Assembly (NCBI GenBank): GCA_051294375.1
Contig: CM119265.1
Location: 14,980,963-15,044,962 of the forward strand
Source of the DNA: Paraspadella gotoi
Taxonomy: Eukaryota; Chaetognatha
Length of the DNA: 64,000 nt
Direction of reading: 5' to 3'
Made by a program: the position numbers and the translations under genes. The notes beneath the pieces are model-generated. The model worked only from the letters and a program-made list of their open reading frames with translations. It was not told the origin of the DNA and made no database searches. Below are positions 35,901-44,322 of the stretch, in pieces. Positions within the stretch are counted from its first letter, which is position 1, and each line of letters begins with the position of its first letter.

Positions 35901-38260
35901 TATTAATTAATCAAATAATCAGTTAATCTATAATTAATTAATCAGTAAATTAATCAATTATTCAATCAATCAATCTATTAATTAATTATTCAATCAATCA
36001 TCATCGTCGTCGTTGCTTTTGTCGTGGTCAGTGACGAAAAGACCCAAAAACAACCATTTCCGATCAAATTAATTAAATTAATTAATTACTGCTAATTATC
36101 ATGGGCAGATTCGACATTGTTTGCTTAAACTTGTTTCAACTAAATTCCAAAACCGTCTTTAACCAATTTTTAATCGGATCTTCTTATCAGCAGATTCCGA
36201 CTCTATAATTCACTTTGTCGGTACCAGCCTAAAATCTTGTCGGTAAATCATTATTATCATATCAAAACATCGAATTATGATAAAAAATGATCTTCCGTCC
36301 GTCTCCCCTTAGCATTAAACTCCAATTACTCGTGATTGGATGGAAGAATTGGAATGAAATTTTGTGTGTAGGTAGAAAAGTGTGAGATTGAGCTGGATAT
36401 AAAGTTTCGATTGAATCGTGCAAGTGGAAATGAGTTTAAATGAATGAAAAAAACAAGTCATATTTACTTGAAGTATTTTTGTTTATATTTACTCATAATT
36501 ATCATAAATTGGAAAAATAAATTGAATTGAAATTTTTTCTGTGGGTAGAAAAATATGTAATTAAGCTGGAATAAATTTTTGATGGTATCGTAGGAGTGGA
36601 AAAGAGTTTAAATTAGAAAACCATTTATTAATTTTTTTAAAAATTAATCTCTCTATCTCTGATTGATTGATTGACCTAATTATTCCAGTTGACCAAACTA
36701 TTCATGTGACCAAATTCAGCAAGTTGACCAATGACCAAATTATGCCAGTTAACTAAATTATGCCAATTGACTAAATTATGCCAGTTGAGCAAATCACGTC
36801 AATTGACCAAATTATGACAGTTGACCAAATTATACCAGTTAACCAAATTATGTAAATTGGTATTGGCGCAGCTACTCGTAATTATTGATAGATTAATTGA
36901 TTTATAGGTTTTTTCATAGATTTATTAATAAGTCTGTTATGATTTGTTATGTTACGATTTGTTACGATCTGTTAAGATCACAAATTGAAAGTTAGAAAAA
37001 ATTACCATGATTTATCATTGTATTAGCTTATTACCGCTTATTTGTCATAAGGCAGATCCGACATTGTTTGCTCAAACTTGTTTTTACCAAGGATTAATAA
37101 TCCAATTAGTACTTATGTAAAACTATTTGCTGAAAATAATTGCTCATTTGTATCTAGATTGCAAACACAAAACATGAAAAGGCCAGGCCAAACAGAAAGG
37201 GGTGAAATGTAGAATCAAGAATGTAATTTCAATATAGTAAATATTATGATTATCTTAAACTTAACTATTTTAATTCATCAGTTGGGAAACTATACCCTTC
37301 ATTGATTTGGGTTTTTAATACCGAAATTCAGTTATATAGCCTATAGACGAGCCATCACCAAATGGAGATCTTGAATTTAATAATTAATAGAATAATTAAA
37401 AGAAAATTATTGTATAGTTTCTTTCTTTCGTTGTTGTTGTAAATAAATAAATATTTACTTCTCTTTTCTAGAAAAATTATTTATATTTTGACAATTCAAC
37501 AGGCGGACACTGAATAATTCACCAGTACCAACCTAGCCAGTATTTCTTGTGAAAGGAATACTGTACGGCGCTGACAGCCTGAGAGTTGGTCTTGGAGGCG
37601 ATCATCGGCTGGGAGACGGTGCCCGTGACGGTATTGAGAAGCGAGATTTCGCCTCCTGACGTTCCGGCGGCGATGAATCCATCGTTGTGGTTGAAGGCCG
37701 TCGACGTGATTCGACATAACTTAGACGCCTGCGTAGTGTGTATGATTTCAAGGGCGAATTTACTCCGGTGAAAAACTGAAGGGCGATATTGAGAATCTAG
37801 CATGCCGAGTAGATCACTGTTCAGTGCTCACCTGAAAAGTTTTTTTCACTTTTCTTGTTTTGACGTCCCACAGCTGGACGACGCCGGTGGAGGTGCCGAC
37901 GGAGAGATCGTTGGAATAGTTGGCGAATCGAACGGAACAGGGAAGACCTTCGGCCTCCAGGTCGTGAGACACGTAACCCGCCGGCGCGTAGGTCACGTAG
38001 ACCTAAAAAAAAAAAAAGGTTTATAATTTGAATGGGCGTATTTAGTCAAAATCTTGAAAGTAACGTGCCTTATCATGATTGATTCCGGCGCTGGCGATAA
38101 TGGTAAAGTCGTGGTTCCACGATATGGATCCAACGTTGCATCCCTCGTGAGGGTTGAACGAATGAACCTCTCCAAAGTCCGGCGGCGGGTCCCAAACCGT
38201 CACCACGTCTCCCGCCGAGAGCAGTCGCGAAGACGACTGCGACGTCGAAGAAGACGACAT
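29912..38260 (-). CDS. NEDD1: NEDD1, gamma-tubulin ring complex recruiting WD40 protein
   Basis: Twelve phase-consistent exons encode 978 residues: 38069-38260, 37832-38002, 37533-37728, 35177-35558, 34944-35110, 34391-34849, 32104-32257, 31921-32036, 31137-31210, 30898-31069, 30129-30835 and 29912-30058 (TAA). Human NEDD1 is 660 residues. The N-terminal WD40 propeller includes NDGFIAAGTSGGEISL, NGSVYLWDV, LSALDLMPDGVTLAVGS and the closing AHKDKVQKLAFQ, as in vertebrate NEDD1. The middle is expanded and low-complexity (His-, Gly- and Ser-rich runs). The C-terminus is the conserved gamma-tubulin-binding helical region (FIREEVGDLKDDIRRYIVQ ... MQENEALKKEI). NEDD1 brings gamma-tubulin complexes to centrosomes and spindles. 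Intron 1 appears to use a GC donor (AAG/GCACGT). Intron 3 (1.97 kb) and intron 6 (2.1 kb) are full of repeats. Confidence 0.92.
31276..31522. mobile_element. Short inverted-repeat (MITE-like) element
   Basis: AGTGCCTCAAGCGTACTGTC at about 31279 faces GACAGTACGCTTGAGACACT at about 31492. The arms continue for ~30 bp with few mismatches. No coding capacity. It lies in NEDD1 intron 8. Confidence 0.7.
32270..32967. mobile_element. Tc1-like MITE with a nested palindrome
   Basis: The ends are TACAACTGATGTGAAAAA (left) and ...TTTTTGCACATGACTGTA (right), bounded by TA. Subterminal GCGCCACTTTA and TAAAGTGCCGC are inverted. The copy at 48945-49520 is about 575 bp. The extra ~100 bp here is the hammerhead-like palindrome at 32372-32462. 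No transposase. The left end lies 13 bp upstream of the NEDD1 exon 7 acceptor. Confidence 0.75.
32372..32462 (+). repeat. Palindrome with hammerhead-like core (shortened stem II)
   Basis: Arms 32372-32388 and 32446-32462 are perfect 17-bp reverse complements, extending outward to ~24 bp with one or two mismatches. Between them are CTGATGA (32391-32397) and CTCGAAACATGTAC. The tail AATAAAATAAATTGTTG resembles the tails at 33320 and 12075. The stem II hairpin appears deleted and GTC is GTAC, so self-cleavage is unlikely. Confidence 0.75.
32993..33933. repeat. Inverted terminal motif pair around a repeat-filled interval
   Basis: ACCCCGTGAGCCAAATC (about 32996) is the reverse complement of GATTTGGCTCACGGGGT (about 33917). 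Sequence 32985-33175 is similar to 49600-49810, so it belongs to a dispersed family. A CCCTTCTGGACCTTGTAGAG..AATAAAG string at 33632 resembles a non-LTR retrotransposon 3' end. No coding capacity. Confidence 0.45.
33250..33369 (+). ncRNA. Hammerhead-ribozyme-like motif within a perfect 25-bp inverted repeat
   Basis: Arms 33250-33274 and 33345-33369 are exact 25-bp reverse complements. Between them lie CTGATGA (33279-33285), a stem II hairpin (GGCTT 33287-33291 with AAGCC 33298-33302), GAAA (33303-33306), a 2-bp stem III (AC/GT) and GTC (33310-33312). GCA before and TGT after can pair as stem I. This is the layout of a type I hammerhead as found in Penelope-like elements and retrozymes. One extra A after CTGATGA may weaken the core. 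Whether it is transcribed or cleaves is unknown. Confidence 0.6.
35630..37090. repeat. Cluster of dispersed repeat fragments in NEDD1 intron 3
   Basis: GACTCTATAATTCACTTTGTCG occurs at about 35633 and 36198, followed in both by CGAATTATGATAAA. The GTAGAAAAGTGTG..GGAAATGAGTTTAAAT block occurs at 35815, 36370 and 36545. CAGATTCGACATTGTTTGCT or a variant recurs at 36108 and 37052, as at 15190. TTAATTAA-type DNA is at 35900-36090. It looks like repeated internal duplication of one family. Confidence 0.65.
36690..36858. repeat. Minisatellite, ~18-bp unit
   Basis: About nine imperfect copies of CCAGTTGACCAAATTATG, with AACTAAAT and ATTGACTAAAT variants. Inside NEDD1 intron 3. Confidence 0.85.
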
Positions 38261-39027
38261 GACGTCCGAAAGACGTCACTGAGCCCGCTGAGACCAGCCT
38301 CGTGACAACTCGGCACGCCCTCCCCCAAATGCGGGAAGACGAGCTAACGCCGTCAAGAGGCGGAATAGGCGTCGTCGTTGCCGACGGCAGATAGCGGTGT
38401 TTTTTTGTGCATGTGAGAAACTAGATAAAGGTAAAAATGAGAGGCGCGAGAGAAAAGGTTGGTCGTGATTATCCGGTTCAGTTTTAAAGAGTAGCCTCGA
38501 GGGAAATTCGTTCCGAGTAAAAGATCAGCCTGTGAAAAGCATCATTCAAAATCTATAAAAAAATTTTAAACGCTTCAGATTTCTCTGTATCGACTTACCC
38601 TTAAAACGGAGGAGGCTTGAAGAGATTGCTGTTATCCATACCACCGGAAAAATGGGACGAAACAACTGTCAGCCATTTCGTCATTTGCGCGATTGTCTTT
38701 AGCAATTAATATAGATACGGCGCGGAGCTGAGGCCCGGTTCTTTTAGAGAGTGTACGTGGAAAGGTTGAACAAGTGAACTTTGGTTGCGGGCAGGAGGGT
38801 TGGGATTGTCACTACGCTACGTGAAGAGTCGACTTAATCGGTTAAGGTTTCATGAGGAATGCATTTAATTCTACTAACGCCATCGTATGAGTCGATGAAC
38901 GAGGGGTATGGAATGAATAAAATCTCATGGTTAATACTGAAATAAAGAAAAGAATATAGAAAATTAATACTTTATTATTATTCATAATGCAACACTGAAA
39001 AAAATTCTTACGTCCCATTCTTTAATC

Positions 39028-39579
39028 TTATTTTTTATCAATATTGAGCATTTCAATTTGGAACACAAGAGTCGCGTTGGCTGGAATGTTCCAGGCGGGA
39101 AATCCTTTGTCACCATAAGCCACTTCGGGCGCCAAAATGAAACAAGCGATTTCTCCCTTCGTCATGGAGAGTACTCCCTCGTCCAAACCTTTAATCACCT
39201 GAAATTCATTTTATAACTTATTATCACGCGCACAATAATATTACTTTCTTAGATCAATGCAACATAAAAGGAATTAAAAACAGTCTTAACTGAACAATGT
39301 ATATAATATATAAAAATAAATAAATGACAACTCATTAAGAATCATTGTTTATATCACAATAAAAATTGGACTTTAAAAGATTTAAACCTTTCCGACTCCG
39401 CAGGAAAAGGTGAATGCTTCTTGGCCTTCATCCCTGGTTGACCAAAACGTGAAACCTCCATGGATGGCGCCAGTGCAATGAACCGTAACATTTTCACCGC
39501 GCTTGACACGAAAATTTGAATCCCCCTCGCGAACAACTTGCTTTACGACGCCTTTTGGCAAGGAAAACGTAGAACCCAT
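39028..39579 (-). CDS. FKBP12-like protein with altered active-site residues
   Basis: Two exons (39388-39579 and 39028-39198; TAA) encode 120 residues; the intron donor is GTTTAA. The whole protein is one FK506-binding fold: VKRGENVTVHCTG, then KVIKGLDEGV, then EVAYGDKGFPAWNIPANATL, then VFQIEML. FKBP12 is a cytosolic peptidyl-prolyl isomerase. Compared with human FKBP12, key pocket positions differ: Tyr26 is Cys35, Asp37 is Trp46, Glu54 is Lys64, Trp59 is Leu69 and His87 is Phe97. Tyr82 and Phe36/Phe99 are kept as Tyr92 and Phe45/Phe110. This looks like a single-domain FKBP with weakened catalysis or drug binding. The start ATG gives a length close to FKBP12 (108). The CIAO3 stop is 276 bp upstream. 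Confidence 0.88.
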
Positions 39580-39855
39580 TGCGCAAACGGGAGAATAAGA
39601 ACAAATAAACCCGATGAAGGAAGCCGAAAAAATTTTTACATCGAGCACGCTTCAAGGGGAGAGAAGACATCGATTTTCTCTCGTAGTTATTTCTATGGTA
39701 ACACATCGATTCGTTGTTCTTCTTTAATATTATCTCTCGTTGATTTTTTTTTTATTTGTTTGAATATACGTATGTTGTCTATATATGAACTTTTCAACAG
39801 ATTTCCCAACCCTATAGCCGGATGACTATTTGAGCGAAGTTTATAACATTCATTA

Positions 39856-41359
39856 TCACCACTTTATATTCAAGGACGTCGTGTTTTTCTCAACTTCATG
39901 ATATTCGGTGCGGATAATTTTTTTTACAAATTTCTCCTCTCTCTTTAACCACGAATCAAAGACGTTTTTAGCTTCGTCATTGCTTTCAGGACTCCGCGCC
40001 GTCACGGACTGGTAGACTTCTGTCACTTTATCCAACAGCGCTCGGCTTTGATTTGCTCCGTTGTCTTTAATTTGTCCGCCGCCATTGAGGCACCCGGATG
40101 GGCACGCCATCACCTCGACGAAGTGATAACCCGTTCCGGCGCCACGTTTACCCCGTTTCATCTTTTGGACGAAGTTTTGAATGTTTCTGAAACCGTAGGC
40201 GGTGGCAAACTTGAGTTTTGTCTCGCCGTCGATAACCAGTGACGTCTCCCTGAAATCTCGGTTCCGCAGCGATTCAAACCGTACCTCGTCAACGTACCGA
40301 CTGAACAAGTCGGCGGCGGCGCGTCTGTAAACGAACTCGGCAAATCCTCCGGAGCCTCCGTCAGCGTGGCCAAAATAACCTAGCTGCTTTTCACCTATTT
40401 TCAAGACGGAATCCGGCGCCTCTCGTGGAAATTCGTTCAGAGACCTCGCGCCCAACATAGCCTCCACCTCTAGCGTTGTTAACACGCAGTCAACGTCACG
40501 GTTCTCCGATTCAACGTCCAAAAAGTCAGCGCGTGACGCTTCTAACTTTTTGTCGAAACAAGGCATGACGGTTACATGGTAGATTTTGTCCCGACTCTTT
40601 TGCAACGCTTCGGCCATCCAGACCTTTACCAATGAACCCATGATCTGTTGGGGGGATTTAGTTTTGGAGATGTATGGCAGAACAAAGTCACCGTGCGTCT
40701 TTTCGGCATAGCAAATCCATCCAGGGCAAGCGGAGGCAAGCATGGGTAAATCGCCGGGAGCGTTACGTTTGTATCGTTCGATAAACTCCCGTGAGGATTC
40801 TAGGAGGCTTAGGTCTTGGCCAACGGTTTCGTCAAATACATAGTCTACGCGCAACTGTTGCTTGAAGTACCCGACGAGTCTTTCGATAGCTTCGACGGCG
40901 TTGAGATCATATCGCGCCGCAAGGGAAGCGCGAGACTGAGGAGAGACGGTGACCGCAACTGTCAGAGAAGAAGCCTCGGCGGATGCGAGTACGCTATAGA
41001 AAGCGTCTTGACTTTGCTCGGCGATCAGAACGCTTTCTGCCGAAGTGACGCATCTGCCCACCGGAATCAAGAATTAATTTATAAAAAGGAAGTTGAGCAT
41101 AAATTCTTCAGCAAGATTTAGCAAACCCGCTGCATGCTAGACAATCGGCCAGCGTGATGGACGCCTTCTCCAACACGTTGCTCTGTCCTGTGTTTGCGTC
41201 GAGCTCCCGATAATCCCCGGTGACATCGATTGTTATTTTAGCGCGGCCTTTGCTCGACTCCGACTTTTTCTCTACTTTTACAGGCTTAATGCATTCTTGA
41301 GAAGGCGCTATGAAATCGTCTAGGTCCGTAAGACGCAAAGCGCCGCTAAATTGCGCCAT
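39856..41359 (-). CDS. CIAO3: CIAO3 (NARFL), cytosolic Fe-S assembly component
   Basis: Two exons (41127-41359 and 39856-41053) encode 476 residues. The intron has a GTTTGC donor. N-terminal [20 protein letters not shown] and DCLACSGCVTSAE hold the cysteines of the first Fe-S cluster. [18 protein letters not shown] and [13 protein letters not shown] match the iron-only-hydrogenase-like core and its second cluster. The C-terminus IKW resembles the IRW tail of relatives, which is used for docking to the CIA targeting complex. The protein passes Fe-S clusters to the CIAO1-MMS19 complex, which loads nuclear DNA-processing enzymes. RNASEH2B ends only 86 bp upstream on the same strand. Confidence 0.95.
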
Positions 41360-41445
41360 AACTTTCGTAAAAATAAAGATAAACCAATAAAAAAATTTTA
41401 CAATTTAACAAACAACGAAGGTTAACATTGCTGAAATAAAGTGAG
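41360..41445 (-). promoter_or_regulatory. Operon-like spacer with acceptor sites for possible trans-splicing
   Basis: The gap between the RNASEH2B stop and the CIAO3 ATG is 86 bp. Reading leftward, CTTTATTTCAG falls just after the stop. A pyrimidine-rich TTTATCTTTATTTTTACGAAAG ends 2 nt before the CIAO3 ATG. Tunicates are known to use spliced-leader trans-splicing and operons; its use here is inference. Confidence 0.45.
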
Positions 41446-42614
41446 TTACTTTTTCTTGAAAAAGCTCATGACCGAGGCGGTCCCCTTAGCGGCTTTCGCT
41501 AAGTCTTTAGCGGCTTTTGTGGATTTCTTTAAGGGGACAGCCGGAGAAAACGTCGACGTCTTGGTATAGTCTTCTGTGGGCTCCTGTTGATTCCGCTTGG
41601 GCCTTTTAGCGGCGGGCGGGACCTCGGGTTGAGCAGCGTCATTGTTCAATCCCAAATGTTTCATAAACGCATTCTTCATGTTAAAAGTCAAATAGTCGCC
41701 CACGACTTCGGCGCCGTAACGAAGAAGATCATTGTTTAATTCTCTGGTATCGTTAACCTCGAATGTAGTTCGATCGTCGGAGATTACCAGACTTGACGAA
41801 CGGCTTCCGCATACGTTAAAGTTGCGCCGTTGTAGTTCTTGCCCGAAACGTCTAGCTTTTTTTTCCAACCAAAGGAGAGTCTTGGCTTCATTGTAACGTG
41901 CCAGAGGAGATTCGCTGAAAACACCAACAAAAAAGAAAAATCAAACGCCACTCTTTTATGATCAAATCCAACAACTTCATTAACCTGTCTTCTATTGTCT
42001 TCACGTCAGCAACGTTGCGTAATTGCTCGCGACAAGAGGAAGATAGGAACATTGAAGGCAAATATTTTTGAACAGAGTTGAAATCCTCGTCGATAAGTAT
42101 TTGATCCAATATCATAAATTTGTCTCCACCCGCCTTAAGCGATGGAAGGAAATGGATGTTGAAAGAAGACAATGAATATGCATTACATTTGAACGGACTC
42201 AATGCTTCACCTTGGAAGCCGCAGCGAGATAGGGAAGAAGCAGGAACAAAGGATCGACTCTCGTCGCTACTGAGAGACAACCGTCGGCGAGGATTGATTT
42301 GTCGATAAACCAGCAACCGAATTTCGGCTGGAAATAACTAATCTCGAGAAGCGAACCGGGTGAGCTGAAGGGAAATGAAATGATGGTAATGCTCACTCTT
42401 AAGGCGTGGGGTGCCCACACTCAGGGACTTAACGAAAAAAAAAAAAATAAATTTAACCCAAATCGAGTAGGTCTCACCACAGATAATCAGCGGCTCCCTG
42501 GGTACGAGGATGCCTTAAACGGCAAAAATAAGTTTCGTGGTTGTTATCCTTCTTCGTTTCGACAGTCTTCTTGGGAAGAACCAAAACGGTAGGTTTTTCA
42601 ACCAGTTCACCCAT
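41446..42614 (-). CDS. RNASEH2B: Ribonuclease H2 subunit B
   Basis: Four exons (42478-42614, 42211-42364, 41985-42133 and 41446-41914; TAA) give 302 residues; human RNASEH2B has 312. Recognisable parts are the beta-barrel end CWFIDKSI, the conserved ATRVDPLFLLLPYLAAASK, the helical part ending in EAKTLLWLEKKA, and a basic disordered tail. The C-terminus has SVMSFFKKK, a PIP-box-like motif at the position of the human PCNA-binding motif. RNase H2 removes ribonucleotides and RNA:DNA hybrids in the nucleus; subunit B is structural. All four exons join in phase. The adjacent gene CIAO3 follows closely on the same strand. A strong acceptor-like TTCGTTTTGTAG lies about 24 nt before the ATG. Confidence 0.92.
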
Positions 42615-42899
42615 TGCTTTATTCTATTCCTTGATCTACAAAACGAAAAGAACGGCAATATTAAACTGATAACGGTAAACTAAGCAGTAAGTATCGCGAA
42701 AATCAGGGAGAACGTTTATAAGTATACTTTGATAAAAAGCCGGGACACACTCAATAAAGAGTGATCGGGAAAAACAATCGAAAGGATCATGATAATGAAA
42801 ATGGCTTTTTCCGCCTACAAATCAAAAGGTAACGAAAGCAATAAGGAAAATCTAATAAAAATCAAGTGAAAAGAAAATAAATAAGACAGGAATTGTAGC

Positions 42900-44084
42900 T
42901 CAGTTGGTCGTGATGCGCAAATCCTCGTTTTTCATCATTTCGCGCAAGGAATCATAAGCATTTCCGCTCCAGCAAGCGTGCCCTTTTAAGCCCTTGTGCT
43001 TCTCAAGACCTGATAAGGTATCTTCCTCATGCCCACAGCCACAAATGAACTCTTTCACATTGGGCGGTTTACTCAGTGCCGGCGGATAGAGCGGTTTGGG
43101 ATTCTTCATGAAGAACATCGAAAGTGATTTGGCCTCGGGACCTCTGCCTCTGTTGATCACGTTGACAAACGAACCACATATGCAACGTTGACTCGTCTCT
43201 GCCTTGGCTATCAGACGAGGTTTTTCGTTGCGGCGCTTCAGATCAGAAATTTCGACATGCGGCTCTTCTTCAGAGGAAGAGCATTTTTGCAATGGCGGCA
43301 TACCAGCCTGGACCGAAAGTTGCGGGTGAGCATTATCGGCAGTTTTTGCCGGAACTGGCAAGGACACCGGCAGCTCTTGTAATAATGATAAATCGGTGGT
43401 CGGGTCAGGAGAAAATACAGGAGAGTTGCCACCCCATCCATCAGGCAGCCCATCAGGAACTGGTCGACCCGCTTTCGGAAATCTTTTCCGAAACTCGACG
43501 AAAGGCAAAATGTCGGCATGCGCGGACTCTTCGAACGGCATAACCCTTATTTTGACGACTTTCGCAAAATTGCGGAGCTGCAATTCGGAAAAAACGGCCA
43601 ATCGGCGGTTGTTAAGCGTCCAAAGACTTTTGTCCAGCCAAACGGCGTTAATCATCGGAAGGTCGCGCTTGCGAATCTCACGTTTGGCAATACAATCGAA
43701 CGTTTCCTTTAGTGGTTTTCCGTCGGCAAACGCACCTGTAATGCTTTAGTTAGGAAGAAAAAAAAACTAAATATTTTATCTTTTGATATTAAATAAAACT
43801 TAAAGATCGTGCCTTCGCTGAGTGAAGTAAATCGCTGACGGCGGGACGAAGATGTATTCTCGCGTAGGTTGTTCGATCTTTCCAGCCGCCATCGGCGTCG
43901 AAGGTTGTCGAAGAGGAGGGCTCGATGCCACTTTGAACCTCTTGCGCACTGACAAACTATGGAGCATCGTTCTACTCGGCTGCACAGGGTGAGAGTCTAA
44001 ACTTTTGACGGGACTGTTGGTGACCTCTTCGATAGATGGAAAATCACCGGCAACGACGGTCCCGGTGGAGGAGCAATCAGACAT
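42900..44084 (-). CDS. Hypothetical protein with a ParB/sulfiredoxin-like DNRRL-type domain
   Basis: Two exons (43813-44084 and 42900-43743; TGA) encode 371 residues. The junction uses a GC donor (GAAG/GCACGA) joined to the acceptor CTAACTAAAG; this alone restores the frame. The joined domain (about residues 75-150) reads FTQRSITGAFADGKPLKETF then KSLWTLNNRRLAVFSELQ. It resembles the ParB N-terminal/sulfiredoxin fold, in which a DNRRL-like motif follows a strand. The C-terminal half has Cys/His clusters (CICGSFV; CGCGHEEDTLSGLEKHKGLKGH-like) that may bind zinc. The intervening region is Pro/Ser-rich. I do not recognise a named gene. Nuclease, kinase or regulatory roles occur in this fold, so no function is assigned. 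An acceptor-like TTTCCATTTTTCAG lies 17 nt before the ATG. Confidence 0.7.
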
Positions 44085-44322
44085 TTTAAAGAAAGAGACG
44101 CTGAAAAATGGAAAGAACAATCGATCTCAAATTTAAAACCAGGAGCTATCGTTTGAATGCAGAGTTGGATGTATATTACTAAAGCGGTCGGGTATAATGT
44201 GGATTTAAAAAAAAAAGATGTTGAAATGAAAACGTAAACAAATAAAATAATAAATTAAAAATTTAGTACATAATGTTCTGTGCAGTTAAATTAAACACAA
44301 AATAGGATTGGAAATTTTAAAA

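Noticed and set aside
42893-42930. TAGCTCAGTTGGT resembling a tRNA A box
   Set aside because: It is the reverse complement of the last codons of the ParB-like gene. No B box or cloverleaf follows.
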